Of a DNA stretch of 64,000 nucleotides, positions 1 through 10,460 are shown in pieces (the first letter of the stretch is position 1; each line of letters opens with the position of its first letter). Made by a program: the position numbers and the translations under genes. The notes below the pieces were generated by a model that saw only the letters and a list, made by a program, of their open reading frames with translations, searched no databases and was not told the origin of the DNA. The stretch lies in assembly GCA_963759115.1 (NCBI GenBank), contig CAVWXT010000001.1, forward strand, positions 1,116,001 to 1,180,000, written 5' to 3'. This DNA comes from CAVWXT01 sp963759115 (lineage in GTDB: Bacteria; Planctomycetota; Planctomycetia; Pirellulales; Thermoguttaceae).

Positions 1-360
1 AACGTCCATGTAGTACGGCCGGTCGTCGGGCATCGACCAGACGACGCCGAACTCGTCGCGCAAATCGTGCCAGAGCCGCCCATCACGCCGGTTCTGCTCG
101 ATGCGGACCTCGGTACCGGCCGCCGCCTTGGCGGCAATGTACCGGGTGTCGACGTGAAACCGCTCCAGCACCGCCTCGCATGGCTGGGCGAGTTGCTGCA
201 CGGCATCCATGATGAGGATGTCGTCCCGAATGCCCAAGTGCGCCAGCAACACTGCATAGGCGAATTTGTGGATGCCCGTCTGGTTGCCCCCCAGGTCGAT
301 GGGCACGCGATCCGGGACCTCGTGGTTGAGCGCTTTGAGCATCCGCCCACGGGCAGACAT
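1..360 (-). CDS. Uroporphyrinogen decarboxylase-family protein, N-terminal part
   Basis: The gene runs off the left edge; only the first 120 codons are present. The translation begins MSARGRMLKALNHEVPDRVP and continues with IDLGGNQTG. This Arg-x-x-x-x-x-AL-x-H-x-x-PDRVP start is characteristic of the uroporphyrinogen decarboxylase / corrinoid methyltransferase (MtaA/CmuA-like) superfamily, which has many planctomycete paralogues not involved in haem synthesis. The codon at 360 was chosen because the family normally starts just before this motif and a GGGAG lies 3 nt upstream; an in-frame ATG at 393 would add 11 residues. The catalytic residues lie beyond the window, so the substrate cannot be named. 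It is divergent from the downstream rhamnosidase gene. Confidence 0.75.
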   Translation of the reverse strand, partial: MSARGRMLKALNHEVPDRVPIDLGGNQTGIHKFAYAVLLAHLGIRDDILIMDAVQQLAQPCEAVLERFHVDTRYIAAKAAAGTEVRIEQNRRDGRLWHDLRDEFGVVWSMPDDRPYYMDV

Positions 361-563
361 GGTCTCCCGCGGAGTTTCGATTGGTACGGCCATAAGGTTT
401 GATTGTCGCTCCAGAATCCCGCGTCCGTCAATGACCCATGGCGGCAATTGTTGCCGATCCCTGGTTGCGTGGGCTGCCGCCGTCCCCCATAATGGCGCTT
501 CCGAAGCACGAGTTGGCGGCGCGAGACCGCGGGACATCACGTCAACATAAAAGGACGGACGCC

Positions 564-3500
564 ATGAAGTATCTGCAAATCATCCTGATAGCGGGTGTGT
601 GGTTCGGAGTCGCCGTTTCCGCGGCGACGCCGGGCGACGAAGGCGGAAAGGACATGGCTGCCGGCTTCGTCACGCCGCCGGAGTCAGCCAGGCCCTGGGT
701 GTATTGGTTCCCCTTGGACGGGAACATCTCCCGCGACGGCATCACGGCCGATCTGGAGGCGATGAAGCGCGTGGGCATCGGCGGCGTGCTCTACATGGAG
801 ACCGACCAGGGCGCGCCGAAGGGACCGGCCAAGTTCGCCGGGCCGCTGTGGCGCGAACCTCTTCCAACACATCTGCAACGAAGCGCACCGGCTCGGCCTG
901 CAAGTGAACATGAACAACGACGCCGGCTGGTGCGGCAGCGGCGGGCCGTGGATCACCCCGGAACTCTCGATGCAGTACATCGTGTGGACCGAGACGAACG
1001 TCGCCGGCCCACAACCGTTTGACGGGGTCCTGCCGCAGCCGAAGGCCACCAAGGATTTCTACCGCGACATCGCCGTGTTCGTTTATCCCACGCCCGCGGC
1101 CAACTACGTCATCCCGCGTATCCGCGGCAAGTCGGCGGCGGTGTGGGAGGAGATTCCGTCGCGCACGGCGTTCCCCGCCCTGGCCGCCGACGCGGCCGTT
1201 CCACGCGAGCGCATCGTGAACCTGACGTCGCAGCTTGGCAAGGACGGCCGGCTCAAGTGGGACGTGCCGGCCGGCAACTGGACGATATTGCGTATGGGCC
1301 ATACCACCACGGGCAAGGACAATCACCCCGCGCCGCTGGACGGCCGCGGCCTGGAGTGCGACAAGCTCAGCAAGGAAGCGGCGGAAGTCCACTTCAACGC
1401 GCTGATGGGCAAGCTCATCGCCGACAACCAGCCGCTGGTGGGCGAGAATCGGACGCTGGTCTCGACGCACATCGACAGTTGGGAGGTCGGCTCGCAGAAC
1501 TGGACGCCCAAGTTCCGCGAGGAGTTCCAGCGCCTCCGCGGCTATGATCCGCTGCCGCTGCTGCCGGTCATCAGCGGCCAGCGTGGTCGACAGCCTGGAG
1601 CTCTCCGAACGTTTTCTCTGGGACGTGCGGCAGACCGTCGCCGATCTGCTCTACGAGAACTATGCCGGACATTTCCGCACGTTGGCGCATCGGCACGGCA
1701 TTCGGCTTTCCATCGAAGCCTACGACGAGCCGCCGTGCGACGACATGACCTTCGCGGGACGCGCCGACGAGCCGATGGCGGAGTTCTGGTCGTGGGGCTT
1801 CCGCGACGCCGAGTGGCAGACGGCATTCAGTTGCACGGAAATGGCCTCGGCCGCCCACGTCTACGGCCGGCCGATCCTCGGAGCGGAGGCGTTCACCGCA
1901 GCGGACAAGGAGAAGTGGCAGGGCCATCCGGCCGGCATCAAGGCGCTGGGCGACTGGGCCTTCTGCGAAGGCATCAACCGCTTCGTCTTCCACCGCTACG
2001 CGCTCCAGCCGTGGACCAACCCCGACCGTGCCCCGGGCATGAGCATGGGGCCGTGGGGCTTGCACTACGAGCGCACGCAGACCTGGTGGGAGCAGTCGCG
2101 GGCGTGGCACCAGTATCTCGCCCGCTGCCAGTTCATGCTCCAGCAGGGACTCTTCGTCGCCGACCTCTGTTTCCTGGCGCCGGAGAGTTCGCCGCAGCGA
2201 TTCAAGTCGCCGGTGAAATCGGGCCACGACCGCCCGGGCTACAACTTCGATGCTTGCCCACCCGAGGTCGTGCTCACGCGGATGTCGGTCAAGGACGGCC
2301 GGCTCGTGCTGCCCGACGGCATGAGCTACCGAATGCTCGTGTTGCCGCGGGTCGAGACGATGACGCCGCAGTTGTTGCGGAAGATTCGCGATCTGGTCGA
2401 GGCCGGCGCCACGGTGCTCGGCGCGCCGCCAATCAAGTCGCCGAGCTTGCAGGACTACCCCAAGTGCGATGAGGACGTGAAAACGCTGGCCGGCGAGTTG
2501 TGGGGCGACAGCCAGGCGGCCCTCGAATCGCCCGGTCGCTCCTTCGGCAAGGGCCGCGTCATCTGGCCGCGCGAGTTGCAAGAGAAGCCCAGCGCGGCTT
2601 TCGACAGCGTGAACGTGTTGAGTTTGGCGAAATGGATCTGGCTCCAGGAGGGCAATCCCGCCCGCAGCGCGCCGCCGGGCAAGCGATTCTTTCGCCGGGT
2701 CGTCACCGTAGATGCCGCCAGCCCGATCGCATCGGCGCGGCTGGTGATGACCGCCGACAACACGTTCGAGTGTTGGATCAACGGCAAGCGGGCCGGTTCC
2801 GGCGATGACTTTCACCGCGGTTATGCGATGGAGGTTGGCCGGCTGCTCAAGGCCGGCGAAAACCTCATCACGGTTGCCGCCGTGAATACGGGCAACGCGC
2901 CAAGTCCGGCGGGCCTGCTCGCCGCGCTCGACGTCAAGTATCGCGACGGCCGCGCGCAGGAAGTTCGCACTGACGCTGCCTGGGAAGCCGCAACGTCAGT
3001 ACCCGAAAACTGGACCATTGACGCCGCGCCGGCGCCGGGTTGGATCGCGGCAACGGAGTTGGGTCCGATGGGCATGGCGCCGTGGGGCGACGTTGAAGAA
3101 CCCGCGGCGGCAGTCGATCAAATCCCCGACATCGCCATTCCCAGCCGCGTCCTGGCGCAGATGGGCGTGCCGCCGGATTTCAAGTCGTCTGCGAACTTGC
3201 GCTACATCCACAAGCGCATGGGCGAGACCGACCTTTACTTTGTTGCCAACCCGGAACCGCGCGACGTCGAGGCGCTCTGCACGTTCCGAGTCAGCGGCAA
3301 GCAGCCGGAATTGTGGTGGCCCGACAGCGGCCGCATCATGCAGGCCGCCACCTACGAAATCATGAATGATTGCACCAGCGTGCCGCTGCGGCTCGATCCC
3401 AGCGGCTCGGTGTTCGTGGTGTTCAAGGAAGCGTCCGGGGCTCGGAAAGTGGCTGCCGGGAAGAACTGGGACGAGTTCAAACCGTTCCAGGAGATCTCCG

Positions 3501-4057
3501 GCCCGTGGGAGGTCAGTTTCGATCCGAAATGGGGTGGGCCGGCGAAAGTCACCTTCGACAAACTCGACGACTGGTCGAAGCGGCCGGAAGACGGCATCCG
3601 CTACTACTCGGGCACGGCCGTTTACCGGAAGACGTTCACGCTACACCAGTCCTCGACCGCCCGACAGCGCTTGTTCCTCGATTGCGGCAAAGTCGCCGTG
3701 ATGGCCGAAGTGAGACTCAACGGGCGCGATATCGGCATCGTCTGGAAGCCGCCGTTCCGCGTGGACGTCACCGACGCGCTGAAACCCGGCGACAACACGC
3801 TTGAACTCCGCGTTGTCAACCTCTGGATCAACCGCCAGATCGGCGACGAGCAACTGCCGGAAGACAGCGACCGCAATCCGAACGGCACGCTGAAATCCTG
3901 GCCCGCATGGCTCGCCGAAGGCAAACCCAGCCCGACCGGCCGCTACACCTTCACGAGCTGGCGGCTTTGGAAGAAGGACGATCCGCTGGCGGAGTCGGGC
4001 TTGCTCGGTCCGGTGACGTTGCTCGCGGTCGAGCAAGTCGCCGTTGGCAGCAAGTGA
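564..4057 (+). pseudogene. GH106 alpha-L-rhamnosidase, two frameshifts
   Basis: About 1,160 residues when two shifts are bridged, the normal size of GH106 alpha-L-rhamnosidases, which release terminal rhamnose from plant and microbial polysaccharides. The start at 564 has AAGGA 8 nt upstream and a secretory signal peptide (MKYLQIILIAGVWFGVAVSA). Recognisable blocks are PWVYWFPLDGNISRDGI near the N-terminus, NMNNDAGWCGSGGPWITPE, a central SERFLWDVRQTVADL segment and SIEAYDEPPCDD. The C-terminal part carries galactose-binding-like sandwich folds (RLFLDCGKVAVMAEVRLNG). The reading frame moves +1 near 856-861, between WRE and LFQHICNEAHRLGL, and again +1 near 1579-1584, between LPVISG and VVDSLELSERF. 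All three parts are otherwise well conserved, so either the indels are recent or they are sequence errors. A hairpin (GTCGCC/GGCGAC) at 4064-4080 follows the stop but has no T tract. Confidence 0.8.
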
Positions 4058-4528
4058 GTCGCGGTCGCCTGTAAGGCGACGGCTCGGTATGGGTCGATTC
4101 CGTCGCGCAGGCATACAGGCCCCAGTTCCATCGACATGGCCGAGTCGCGGCCAACGCTCACTCTCGACTCGATCTCCCGCGGGCCGACACCGCACTTTCG
4201 GCCGACCCCAACAGCTTCTTGGAGTTGTGCGTCCTACTGGCAGGCGAGCCGTATGCCAATTTCGGGGGGGCGGTTTGCTGCAAATGTAGGTCACACCCCG
4301 ATCGATGCAGTCAGATTGTCGGCCCGACCGATCCGTTCCACCCAACAGTGTGGTGTGAATCTTGTCAATTACCAGGGCCGCACGGGTAACAACGAGGGGC
4401 CTCCACGGCGCGGAAGTGAGGAACCTTTCACCGTTTCCGTAAGCTATCCTTTCGCATAGCAACCCACGCTCCCCCCAACCCGCCGGGCGGCCGCGGCGGA
4501 CCTGGGGTCATTTTCGGGAAACACAACG
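4058..4528. other. Intergenic region, no gene recognised
   Basis: This 471-bp gap between the rhamnosidase and the HD-GYP gene holds no credible reading frame on either strand. The only structure seen is a short hairpin at 4064-4080 (6-bp stem, TGTAA loop) directly after the rhamnosidase stop. It could help terminate transcription or be a dispersed palindrome. The promoter of the HD-GYP gene presumably lies here, but no convincing -35/-10 pair stands out. Confidence 0.4.
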
Positions 4529-5653
4529 ATGATCTCCGCAGAGCCGGTTGACCAGTCGGGACGCAATCTATGGGCGTGGACTGTCCTATGCGCTCTCGGT
4601 CTGGTGTCTCTGGACGCCGTGACCGCCCCCTATATCAACGTACCCGACGCCTATATCCTGCTGGTGCTGATGAGCCTTTGGTCGGCCCGGCAGTCGTTCA
4701 CCTACGTGGCCAGCGTGGTGGGGACGTGCCTCGTCACGCTAGGCCTGTTCATATCGCCCCAGTTTGATCCCGGGGCTTTCTGGATCGCGGCGGTCAATCG
4801 GCTGCTCGCGATTGCCGCAATTTGGGTGACGGCGTTTCTTTGTCTCTTGCGGCAGCGACAAGCCGCCGAGGAATATCGGCTGGCGTTTGCGCACCAGCAC
4901 GCCATGAAGGAAAACCAAGAGTTGCGCCTCGCGAAGGCGACTCTTGAGGAAAGCACCGAAGAACTGGCGGCAACCAAGGATGCGGCCATCTATGCGCTGG
5001 CCCGGGTGGCGGAGGCGCGCGACATGGAAACCGGCCAGCACCTGGTGAGAATAAGCGCCTACTCGCACATTCTGGCACGTGAACTACAGAAAGATCCGGC
5101 GTTTGCTGATGCCATCGACGATGCGTTTCTCGCAGACCTGTATCGTTCGAGCCCCCTCCACGACATCGGCAAAGTGGGCATCTGTGACTCGATCCTGCTG
5201 AAGCCGGGGCCGCTTACGGCAGAGGAACGCGAGATGATGGAGCGACACACGATCATCGGCAGCAACATTCTCCGGGATGCCACGAGTCACATGCAGAATT
5301 CCCATTTCCTGGAATTGGGCGTCCTCATTGCCCATTGCCATCACGAACGATTCGACGGCTACGGCTACCCAAGGGGGCTTTCCGGCGCCGCTATCCCCCT
5401 TGCGGCGCGGATCGTCGCCCTGGCCGATGTCTATGACGCGATGGTGTCCGAGCGTCCCTACAAGCAAGCGTATTCCCCCGAGGAGGCTCGCGATCTGATT
5501 ACGGCCGAGGCCGGGCGGCGATTCGATCCCAGGATTGTGGATGCCTTCGTGCGACGATTTGCCGATTTTGTGAGAATCCAGCTCCAGAATCCGAATGAAT
5601 TCGCGCAAGTATTCGGAATCGCCGAATCACTCATGGCCGAGGTCTCCTCGTAG
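4529..5653 (+). CDS. Membrane HD-GYP domain phosphodiesterase
   Basis: A 374-residue protein. Residues about 15-110 form four hydrophobic membrane segments, followed by a probable coiled coil (about 115-160, rich in E, A and L) that would link the membrane part to the cytoplasmic domain. The C-terminal half is an HD-GYP domain: the HD pair lies near residue 211 in SSPLHDIGKVG, followed by HHERFDGYGYP from about residue 271 and ALADVYDAM. HD-GYP enzymes hydrolyse cyclic di-GMP to GMP or pGpG, and both the metal ligands and the GYP signature are intact, so activity is expected. No GGDEF or receiver domain is attached; the membrane part would have to sense the signal. It is a stand-alone gene with long flanks, so its target process cannot be read from the context. 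Confidence 0.88.
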   Translation: MISAEPVDQSGRNLWAWTVLCALGLVSLDAVTAPYINVPDAYILLVLMSLWSARQSFTYVASVVGTCLVTLGLFISPQFDPGAFWIAAVNRLLAIAAIWVTAFLCLLRQRQAAEEYRLAFAHQHAMKENQELRLAKATLEESTEELAATKDAAIYALARVAEARDMETGQHLVRISAYSHILARELQKDPAFADAIDDAFLADLYRSSPLHDIGKVGICDSILLKPGPLTAEEREMMERHTIIGSNILRDATSHMQNSHFLELGVLIAHCHHERFDGYGYPRGLSGAAIPLAARIVALADVYDAMVSERPYKQAYSPEEARDLITAEAGRRFDPRIVDAFVRRFADFVRIQLQNPNEFAQVFGIAESLMAEVSS

Positions 5654-6029
5654 TGCTTGACCGCGAGGACAACAGTCATAGGCTCGTGCGAATTGTCACG
5701 ACAACTCATGTCTTCGGCGACGTTCATGGCGATGTGAACGGCGCCCGGCAGGACAGATCGTCTCTGTCGCGATGAATTGCTCCCCGCGGGCGACCCATCG
5801 CCGCCGCGTTATATCGGGCCGCGGCGGGAGCCTTATGTCTGGGGAGAAAAGCTCGTGGGGCCTTTCCCTCCGTCAATTGGCCTGTAACGCAGGCAAGAAG
5901 GCAAGGCCCCCCGTCGCTGTAGCTATGGACAATCACTAGACTTGTGGACTGGTGTCCCATACTATGGCGGGCAACGTCCGCCTCCCGGAATGACTGCCGC
6001 ACGATGAGAACCGTGCCGAGGACGCAATT
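5654..6029. other. Intergenic region, nothing recognised
   Basis: These 376 bp between the HD-GYP gene and the zinc-ribbon membrane protein carry no reading frame with coding character on either strand and no obvious repeat or RNA. The promoter for the downstream gene is expected here. Confidence 0.3.
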
Positions 6030-7932
6030 ATGCCGGAGTTGATCATCGGGCTGGTGATTCTCGCCGTCGTTCTCGGCGTGATTACGCTGGTCGGACATGG
6101 CATCTGGTCGCTGCTGGCGCTGATCTTCGGCGGGGAAAAGCGGGCCGAGGACCTCGCTTTGTGTGGCTTCTGTGGCCACAAGACGCCTGCGGCCGAGCTA
6201 TGTTGCGAATGGTGTGGAAGGGAACTCCGCAACGCGACGACTGACGAATTGCGCGACCTTGCGGCGGTCGAGAGACAGTTGCTGCGCTGGCGAGGCTCCG
6301 GGCGGCTGTCGGAAAAAGGAGCCGACAAGCTGCTCGATCGTGTCCGCGAATATCGGGAAGAACTGCTCCACCCGGCCATCGGGCAGCAGACCGAGCAACC
6401 GGCGGCGGCCCAGCCGGCTGCTAGCGCCGCGGCACCGCAAACGCCCGCCGGGATCGAAGAACCCGTCGTCGCTCAGATCGTCGTTCCGGCGACAGCAGAA
6501 ATAGCGGCCGCCCCGCCGGCCGCAGAACCATTGGCGACGATGGCGCCGCCGTTGCCGCCCCAACCGATTCAGCCACCCGAACCGGCGCCGCCGCAGAGAT
6601 CGTGGACCGAGATGCTCGCCGGTTTCATGGAGGAGCGAAACATCCGCTGGGGCGAGCTGATCGGCGGGTTGTTGATCGTCGGTCCGGCCATCGCGCTGGT
6701 GATCAATTTTTGGGAGCAGTTGGCGGCGAACCCCTATCTCCAATTGAGCACCTTTGTCTTGACCTGCTCGGCGGTCTTTGGCGTGGGCCTGCATTCCCAT
6801 CACCGCTGGAAACTCCTTTACACCAGCCTCGGACTGCTGATTATCGCCACCTTGCTGGTGCCGCTCTGCTTCCTGGCAATGGCTGCCGTGTGGAAAGAGA
6901 ACTGGGGGCCGGGCACGCTTGCTGCCGATCTAATCACGTTGGGAATCTTCACGTGGCTGGTGTGGCAGGCCGGCCGCGTGCTGGTTCCCAACGGGTCCTG
7001 GCTGCAAGTGATCGCCGTGTTGGGCGGCTCGGCCTCGATCCTCGTGGCGGCACGCTGGGTCGGCCCCCGGTCGGCCGATTGGTGGTACATTGCCGCCGCT
7101 TGCCTGCCGGCAGTGTGCTTTGGGGCGGCCCTCGGCACGTATCTGGCAACAGCGTCGCCACGGAGACGGCTTGCCGCCGCCGATGCCGGGGGCTTGTTGA
7201 CGCTGTTGGGCACCGCCGCGTTTGCGCTGCTGATCGCGCTGGGGATGATGATCGCTCGATCCGCCGACATTGCCACCGCGCTCGGCAGACTGTCAGTTCC
7301 CGTGGCGTTGGCGGGGATGCCGATCCTGGTCTGTGGCCTGACGCTGCGCCGCGGAGTCGCCCGCGATCCCGAGTTGGCCGGCTGGCACGTCGCCGGCACA
7401 ACCGTGGCCCTGGTGGGCATGATCGTGATGCTGACGGCCTTGGGGCTGGCGTGGCCGCATCCCTTGGCAATCGTGGCCGTCGCCGCGGTCGACTGTGCCG
7501 CGCTCGTACTGGCCGCCTTCCGGTGGCGATTGCCGGTACTGCACGCCGGCGCCATCGTCTGCGCGACGCTGGCGTATCTGACGGGCTTCCACGTAATCTA
7601 CAGCGACCTTCCCCTGTTCGCCAGCGACGCCGCGACGATGTTCCAGAAGCTCATCAGCGGCCCTAGCGGCACGGCGCTGGTCGGCCTGTTCGTGTTGTAT
7701 GCCGCCGCCTCCGAAGTGATTGCCCGGTACGGTCGCCGCCGACATGCGTTGATCTATGCCGGCGGCGCCGGCGTGATGGCTCTCTTGGGCCTGACGCTCA
7801 CGACCATTCACGGCGTGCAGGGCGGCGGCGATGCCGTTCGCGCCGCCGTCCTCTGCACAATCTACGGCACGGGCGGCCTGGCAACCGCTGCACGCTGGCG
7901 CAGGATCGAGTTGAGTTATCTGGGACTAGGCT
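6030..7932 (+). pseudogene. Zinc-ribbon multi-pass membrane protein, 3' end lost to IS
   Basis: I do not recognise a named family. About 634 native residues remain. The protein begins with one membrane helix (residues 3-33), then a four-cysteine zinc ribbon (C45, C48, C59, C62: CGFCGH ... CCEWCGREL), an acidic/basic segment, and a long Ala/Pro-rich linker (about 120-190). At least twelve hydrophobic helices follow. GAGG lies 8 nt before the ATG at 6030. The native sequence ends at about RRIELSYLGLG, where the inverted repeat of an IS4-like element begins at 7933; the reading frame then runs on into the IS for 37 residues until 8042. The missing C-terminus is not found on the other side of the IS, where dinD sequence lies. 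The gene is therefore truncated, not simply interrupted. Confidence 0.65.
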
Positions 7933-9391
7933 CAATACCGTTCAACGGATTAGAACGATGGCAGGTCGAAACTCTTTGGCTGGCTGGGGGTAATGACGAT
8001 GCTCGGCCCTTTTTTTCGCCCAGCAGCTCATCTTTCGTTTGATCACGCGTGGGTTGATTCGGTTACGGCGAGCGGGAAGTATTTCCTCGGCAATTTCCTC
8101 CAGCAGCGCCTGATACCACTGCCGCAGGGCACAAGCGCTTTTCGGGCACTCGGGCAAGCGACATCGCAAGATGTTCAAGGTGGCGGTGAAAGAAATCCGT
8201 TGCGGATCAACGCGCTTCTGCAAGGCCGCTTCGTACATCAGGACGCGCACAACGTAATGGCCCAAGAGGAGCCCGTAAATCTCTTGCAATACGCCGATGG
8301 TCGTTTGGCTCCGCAAGACCGGCCGCTCTCGTTGGTGGGTCTTCAACTCATCAATGGTCAGTTCCTCTTCCCAACGCTCGTGGTAAAGCTCGATCAGGGT
8401 CACGGCTGGGTCCAAGGTTTCATCCAGGAAGGTCGTCAGCAAACGGTGCATAACCTTGTTTCCGGGGCGGCCAGGATCATCGAAGGTGTACTCGATGATC
8501 CGCACCTCAATCCCGCCTTCGTCCTTTCGTCGATGACGAGCCGAGCGATACACCTTGGCCAGGTACGATCCATCGGAAAGACGGCGAATAGGCTGGAAAA
8601 TAAGGCCGGTTTTGACTCGTGCCAGCAAATGCGCATGGCGATCCAACACCTCCTGAATGGTCTGATAACTGAAGAAACCGCGATCCCACAGCAGCAACAT
8701 ACCTTCCTTCAGGTGACGCAGCAGATCGTGGGCCATGGTGACCTCGCCGATGCGAATGGATTTGATCAGACACCGCCACAACACATGGGTTCCCGTTTCG
8801 CACAACGCCAAAACCCGTGCCTGCGGATACGCGCCAGGAGCACGACCGCTGCCCGGTCTGCCGAAGACCCGTTCGTTCTCCGGCGTATCGGGAAGATCCA
8901 GGATGAACCCATCCAGCGCCATCAGACGCAATCCGCGGTAGAACGCTCCTGGGGTGTCAGGTTTGGCAAGCAACCGAACGACTGCATTAGCCAGCGCACG
9001 AAACGGTGCCAAGCCGATGCGTTTTCGGGCCTCACACAATGTCGATCGGCCGGGAGTGCCGTTCCGCCGAAACGGCTGCAACCAGCGAAAAACCTGCCGA
9101 TAACAATCGCAGCAAAACAACCCCAGGGCAACCACGAACCAGACCATGAACCACCCTGGAAGGCGACGGCAGAAGCCCTTCGCTTTGCCGCATCGCTCCA
9201 AGATGGCTTCCACCTTGGCCCGCGGGATGATACGCTTCAGAGCACGGATTCGTTCTCGCGTCGGCCAAGACGCGAACTGGGCGACTTCCTTGTCGACCGA
9301 AATCATCGTAGCCTCCTTGCCAGAAAGGATTTGTGACAACCCAATCTTGGCGGGAGGCTACTTTTATTGAAAGATCAATTGAACGGTATTG
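7933..9391 (-). mobile_element. IS4-family insertion sequence
   Basis: A complete-looking element of about 1.46 kb. A 13-bp perfect terminal inverted repeat is visible: CAATACCGTTCAA at 7933-7945 and its complement at 9379-9391. The ends resemble those of the IS4 group. The element contains one full transposase gene on the minus strand, whose stop codon overlaps the left repeat. IS4-group elements normally make a target duplication of about 10-12 bp. The flanks (ggactaggct on the left, gaactaatcg on the right) do not match, and the genes on the two sides are unrelated fragments. The element therefore marks a deletion or recombination junction. Confidence 0.85.
7942..9306 (-). CDS. IS4-family DDE transposase
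   Basis: A 454-residue transposase filling the IS. The start at 9306 was chosen because AAGGAGG lies 6 nt upstream; an in-frame codon at 9339 would add 11 residues without such a site. The IS4 N-terminal domain is followed by the DDE core: first Asp in MALDGFILDLPD, second Asp in LLLWDRGFFSY, and Glu in the YREK-like block YHERWEEELTIDELK. All catalytic residues are present, so the protein may be active. It is transcribed against the flanking gene fragments. Confidence 0.9.
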   Translation of the reverse strand: MISVDKEVAQFASWPTRERIRALKRIIPRAKVEAILERCGKAKGFCRRLPGWFMVWFVVALGLFCCDCYRQVFRWLQPFRRNGTPGRSTLCEARKRIGLAPFRALANAVVRLLAKPDTPGAFYRGLRLMALDGFILDLPDTPENERVFGRPGSGRAPGAYPQARVLALCETGTHVLWRCLIKSIRIGEVTMAHDLLRHLKEGMLLLWDRGFFSYQTIQEVLDRHAHLLARVKTGLIFQPIRRLSDGSYLAKVYRSARHRRKDEGGIEVRIIEYTFDDPGRPGNKVMHRLLTTFLDETLDPAVTLIELYHERWEEELTIDELKTHQRERPVLRSQTTIGVLQEIYGLLLGHYVVRVLMYEAALQKRVDPQRISFTATLNILRCRLPECPKSACALRQWYQALLEEIAEEILPARRNRINPRVIKRKMSCWAKKRAEHRHYPQPAKEFRPAIVLIR

Positions 9392-9895
9392 GAACTAATC
9401 GAGCAACGATTCGTCGAAATGGACCGCCTTCGCGCTCGCCATAAGCTAACCACCTCAGAAGAGGAACTATCTGGCATCATATTCGAGCGCCTGGCTAATG
9501 AAAAAAGCTTTGGAATTATCAGAAGCAAGGGTGATCGAGCACTTTTCGGCGGCCGGAGCACGCAAGAAATGAAGCATCGACTAAGCGTGCCCGAGGGACG
9601 CCCCTTGGCCGATTTCCTACCGACAATCACGATCAAGGCGAAGGACTTTGCCAACGAAATCACCAACTTCAACATCAAACAAAACGACCTGAGTACAGAG
9701 CCGGCTATCTCGCGTGAACATGTGAAAAACAACGAAGAGGTACGGCAAGCTCTGCGAAATCGAGGAATTGTGCCAGAAAGACTTCCGGCTGCCGAGGATA
9801 TCAAGAAGGTGGAGGGACGGCTAAAGTCCGAGCAGAGAAAATTGCCTGGACAGACAAGGCGGCTCGAATCCGACGAAACCAGTTCTGGAGAATAG
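9392..9895 (+). pseudogene. dinD: DinD-like protein, 5'-truncated by IS
   Basis: About 168 C-terminal residues of the DNA-damage-inducible protein D family are preserved, including RSKGDRALFGGRSTQEMK, RPLADFLPTITIKAKDFANE and the ending RNRGIVPERLPAAEDIKK. DinD proteins are usually about 270-290 residues; the N-terminal Bro/KilA-like half, with its LTRYACYLIAQNGDP-type block, is missing. The break coincides with the right end of the IS at 9391, and an in-frame TGA lies inside the IS end, so translation could only start at a TTG at 9389. No function is expected from this remnant. Confidence 0.8.
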
Positions 9896-9988
9896 GCCAC
9901 TTCATGGCCTCCCTGACCAGCAACACACTGTTGAACCACTACCGCGTTTCGCCCCAAGTGTTCAATTTTGCTGTAGCAAAATAGAACA

Positions 9989-10040
9989 GGCGAGCTGAGG
10001 ATGGCTCGGGCGACCGATCCTCAGCTCGCCAGTCGTTTTT
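9989..10040 (+). terminator. Rho-independent terminator-like hairpin
   Basis: A 14-bp perfect stem, GGCGAGCTGAGGAT (9989-10002) paired with ATCCTCAGCTCGCC (10017-10030), encloses a 14-nt loop and is followed shortly by a five-T run at 10035-10039. It lies downstream of the dinD remnant and about 420 bp before the acetolactate synthase gene. It could end dinD transcription or act in the leader of the downstream gene. Confidence 0.6.
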
Positions 10041-10250
10041 CGGAAGCAATGCTTCCGATCCGTCGGGGTGCCTTACTTCTCTATTCCTCCGGGGGGATCC
10101 AAACTAGAAATTTACGACGTTTTTCGCCGAAAGAGACACGTCGTATGCCTTTTCTCTCCCTCAACTCTGAGGCCAGACTCTTCTCTGTACAGGCCCCACC
10201 GACGCCTCTTCTCCGCTCACACCCTCCCGTTTCGCCACAGGAGGCAAGGA

Positions 10251-10319
10251 ATGGCTAAAGCTAATCGCAAACGCCGTGCCAACATCGAGAATTGTCGCAC
10301 AAGGACGGAAGACGCCTGA
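10251..10319 (+). CDS. Possible 22-residue leader ORF upstream of ilvB
   Basis: The short frame MAKANRKRRANIENCRTRT (ending EDA) is preceded by an unusually good ribosome-binding site, AGGAGG with 6-nt spacing. It lies 141 bp upstream of the acetolactate synthase start. It is rich in Arg, Lys and Asn and has no Ile/Val/Leu codon run, so it does not look like a classical ilv attenuation peptide. It may be a small basic protein, a leader peptide, or chance. Confidence 0.3.
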   Translation: MAKANRKRRANIENCRTRTEDA

Positions 10320-10460
10320 CTGTGGCCGCGTGTTCGCCTCTCGACAACGGCGACCTGAGCCACGACCTGTCTCTACTCCCGCTTGAACTGCGGGGAGGCG
10401 GACCTTATGCTTAGTAGTTTGGACAAATAGGGCCAACCGAGGCTTAGCAAAGGTGTTTCC

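Noticed and set aside
742..2815. Long minus-strand open frames opposite the rhamnosidase gene
   Set aside because: They mirror a high-GC coding strand with clear GH106 motifs; the translations are Arg/Ala/Pro-rich without domains or ribosome-binding sites.
7993..9336. 447-codon plus-strand frame across the IS
   Set aside because: It is the antisense of a complete transposase with intact DDE motifs.
10320..10460. T-box or ilv attenuator before acetolactate synthase
   Set aside because: No AGGGTGG-type T-box sequence and no branched-chain codon run could be found; only the distant hairpin at 9989-10030 is seen.
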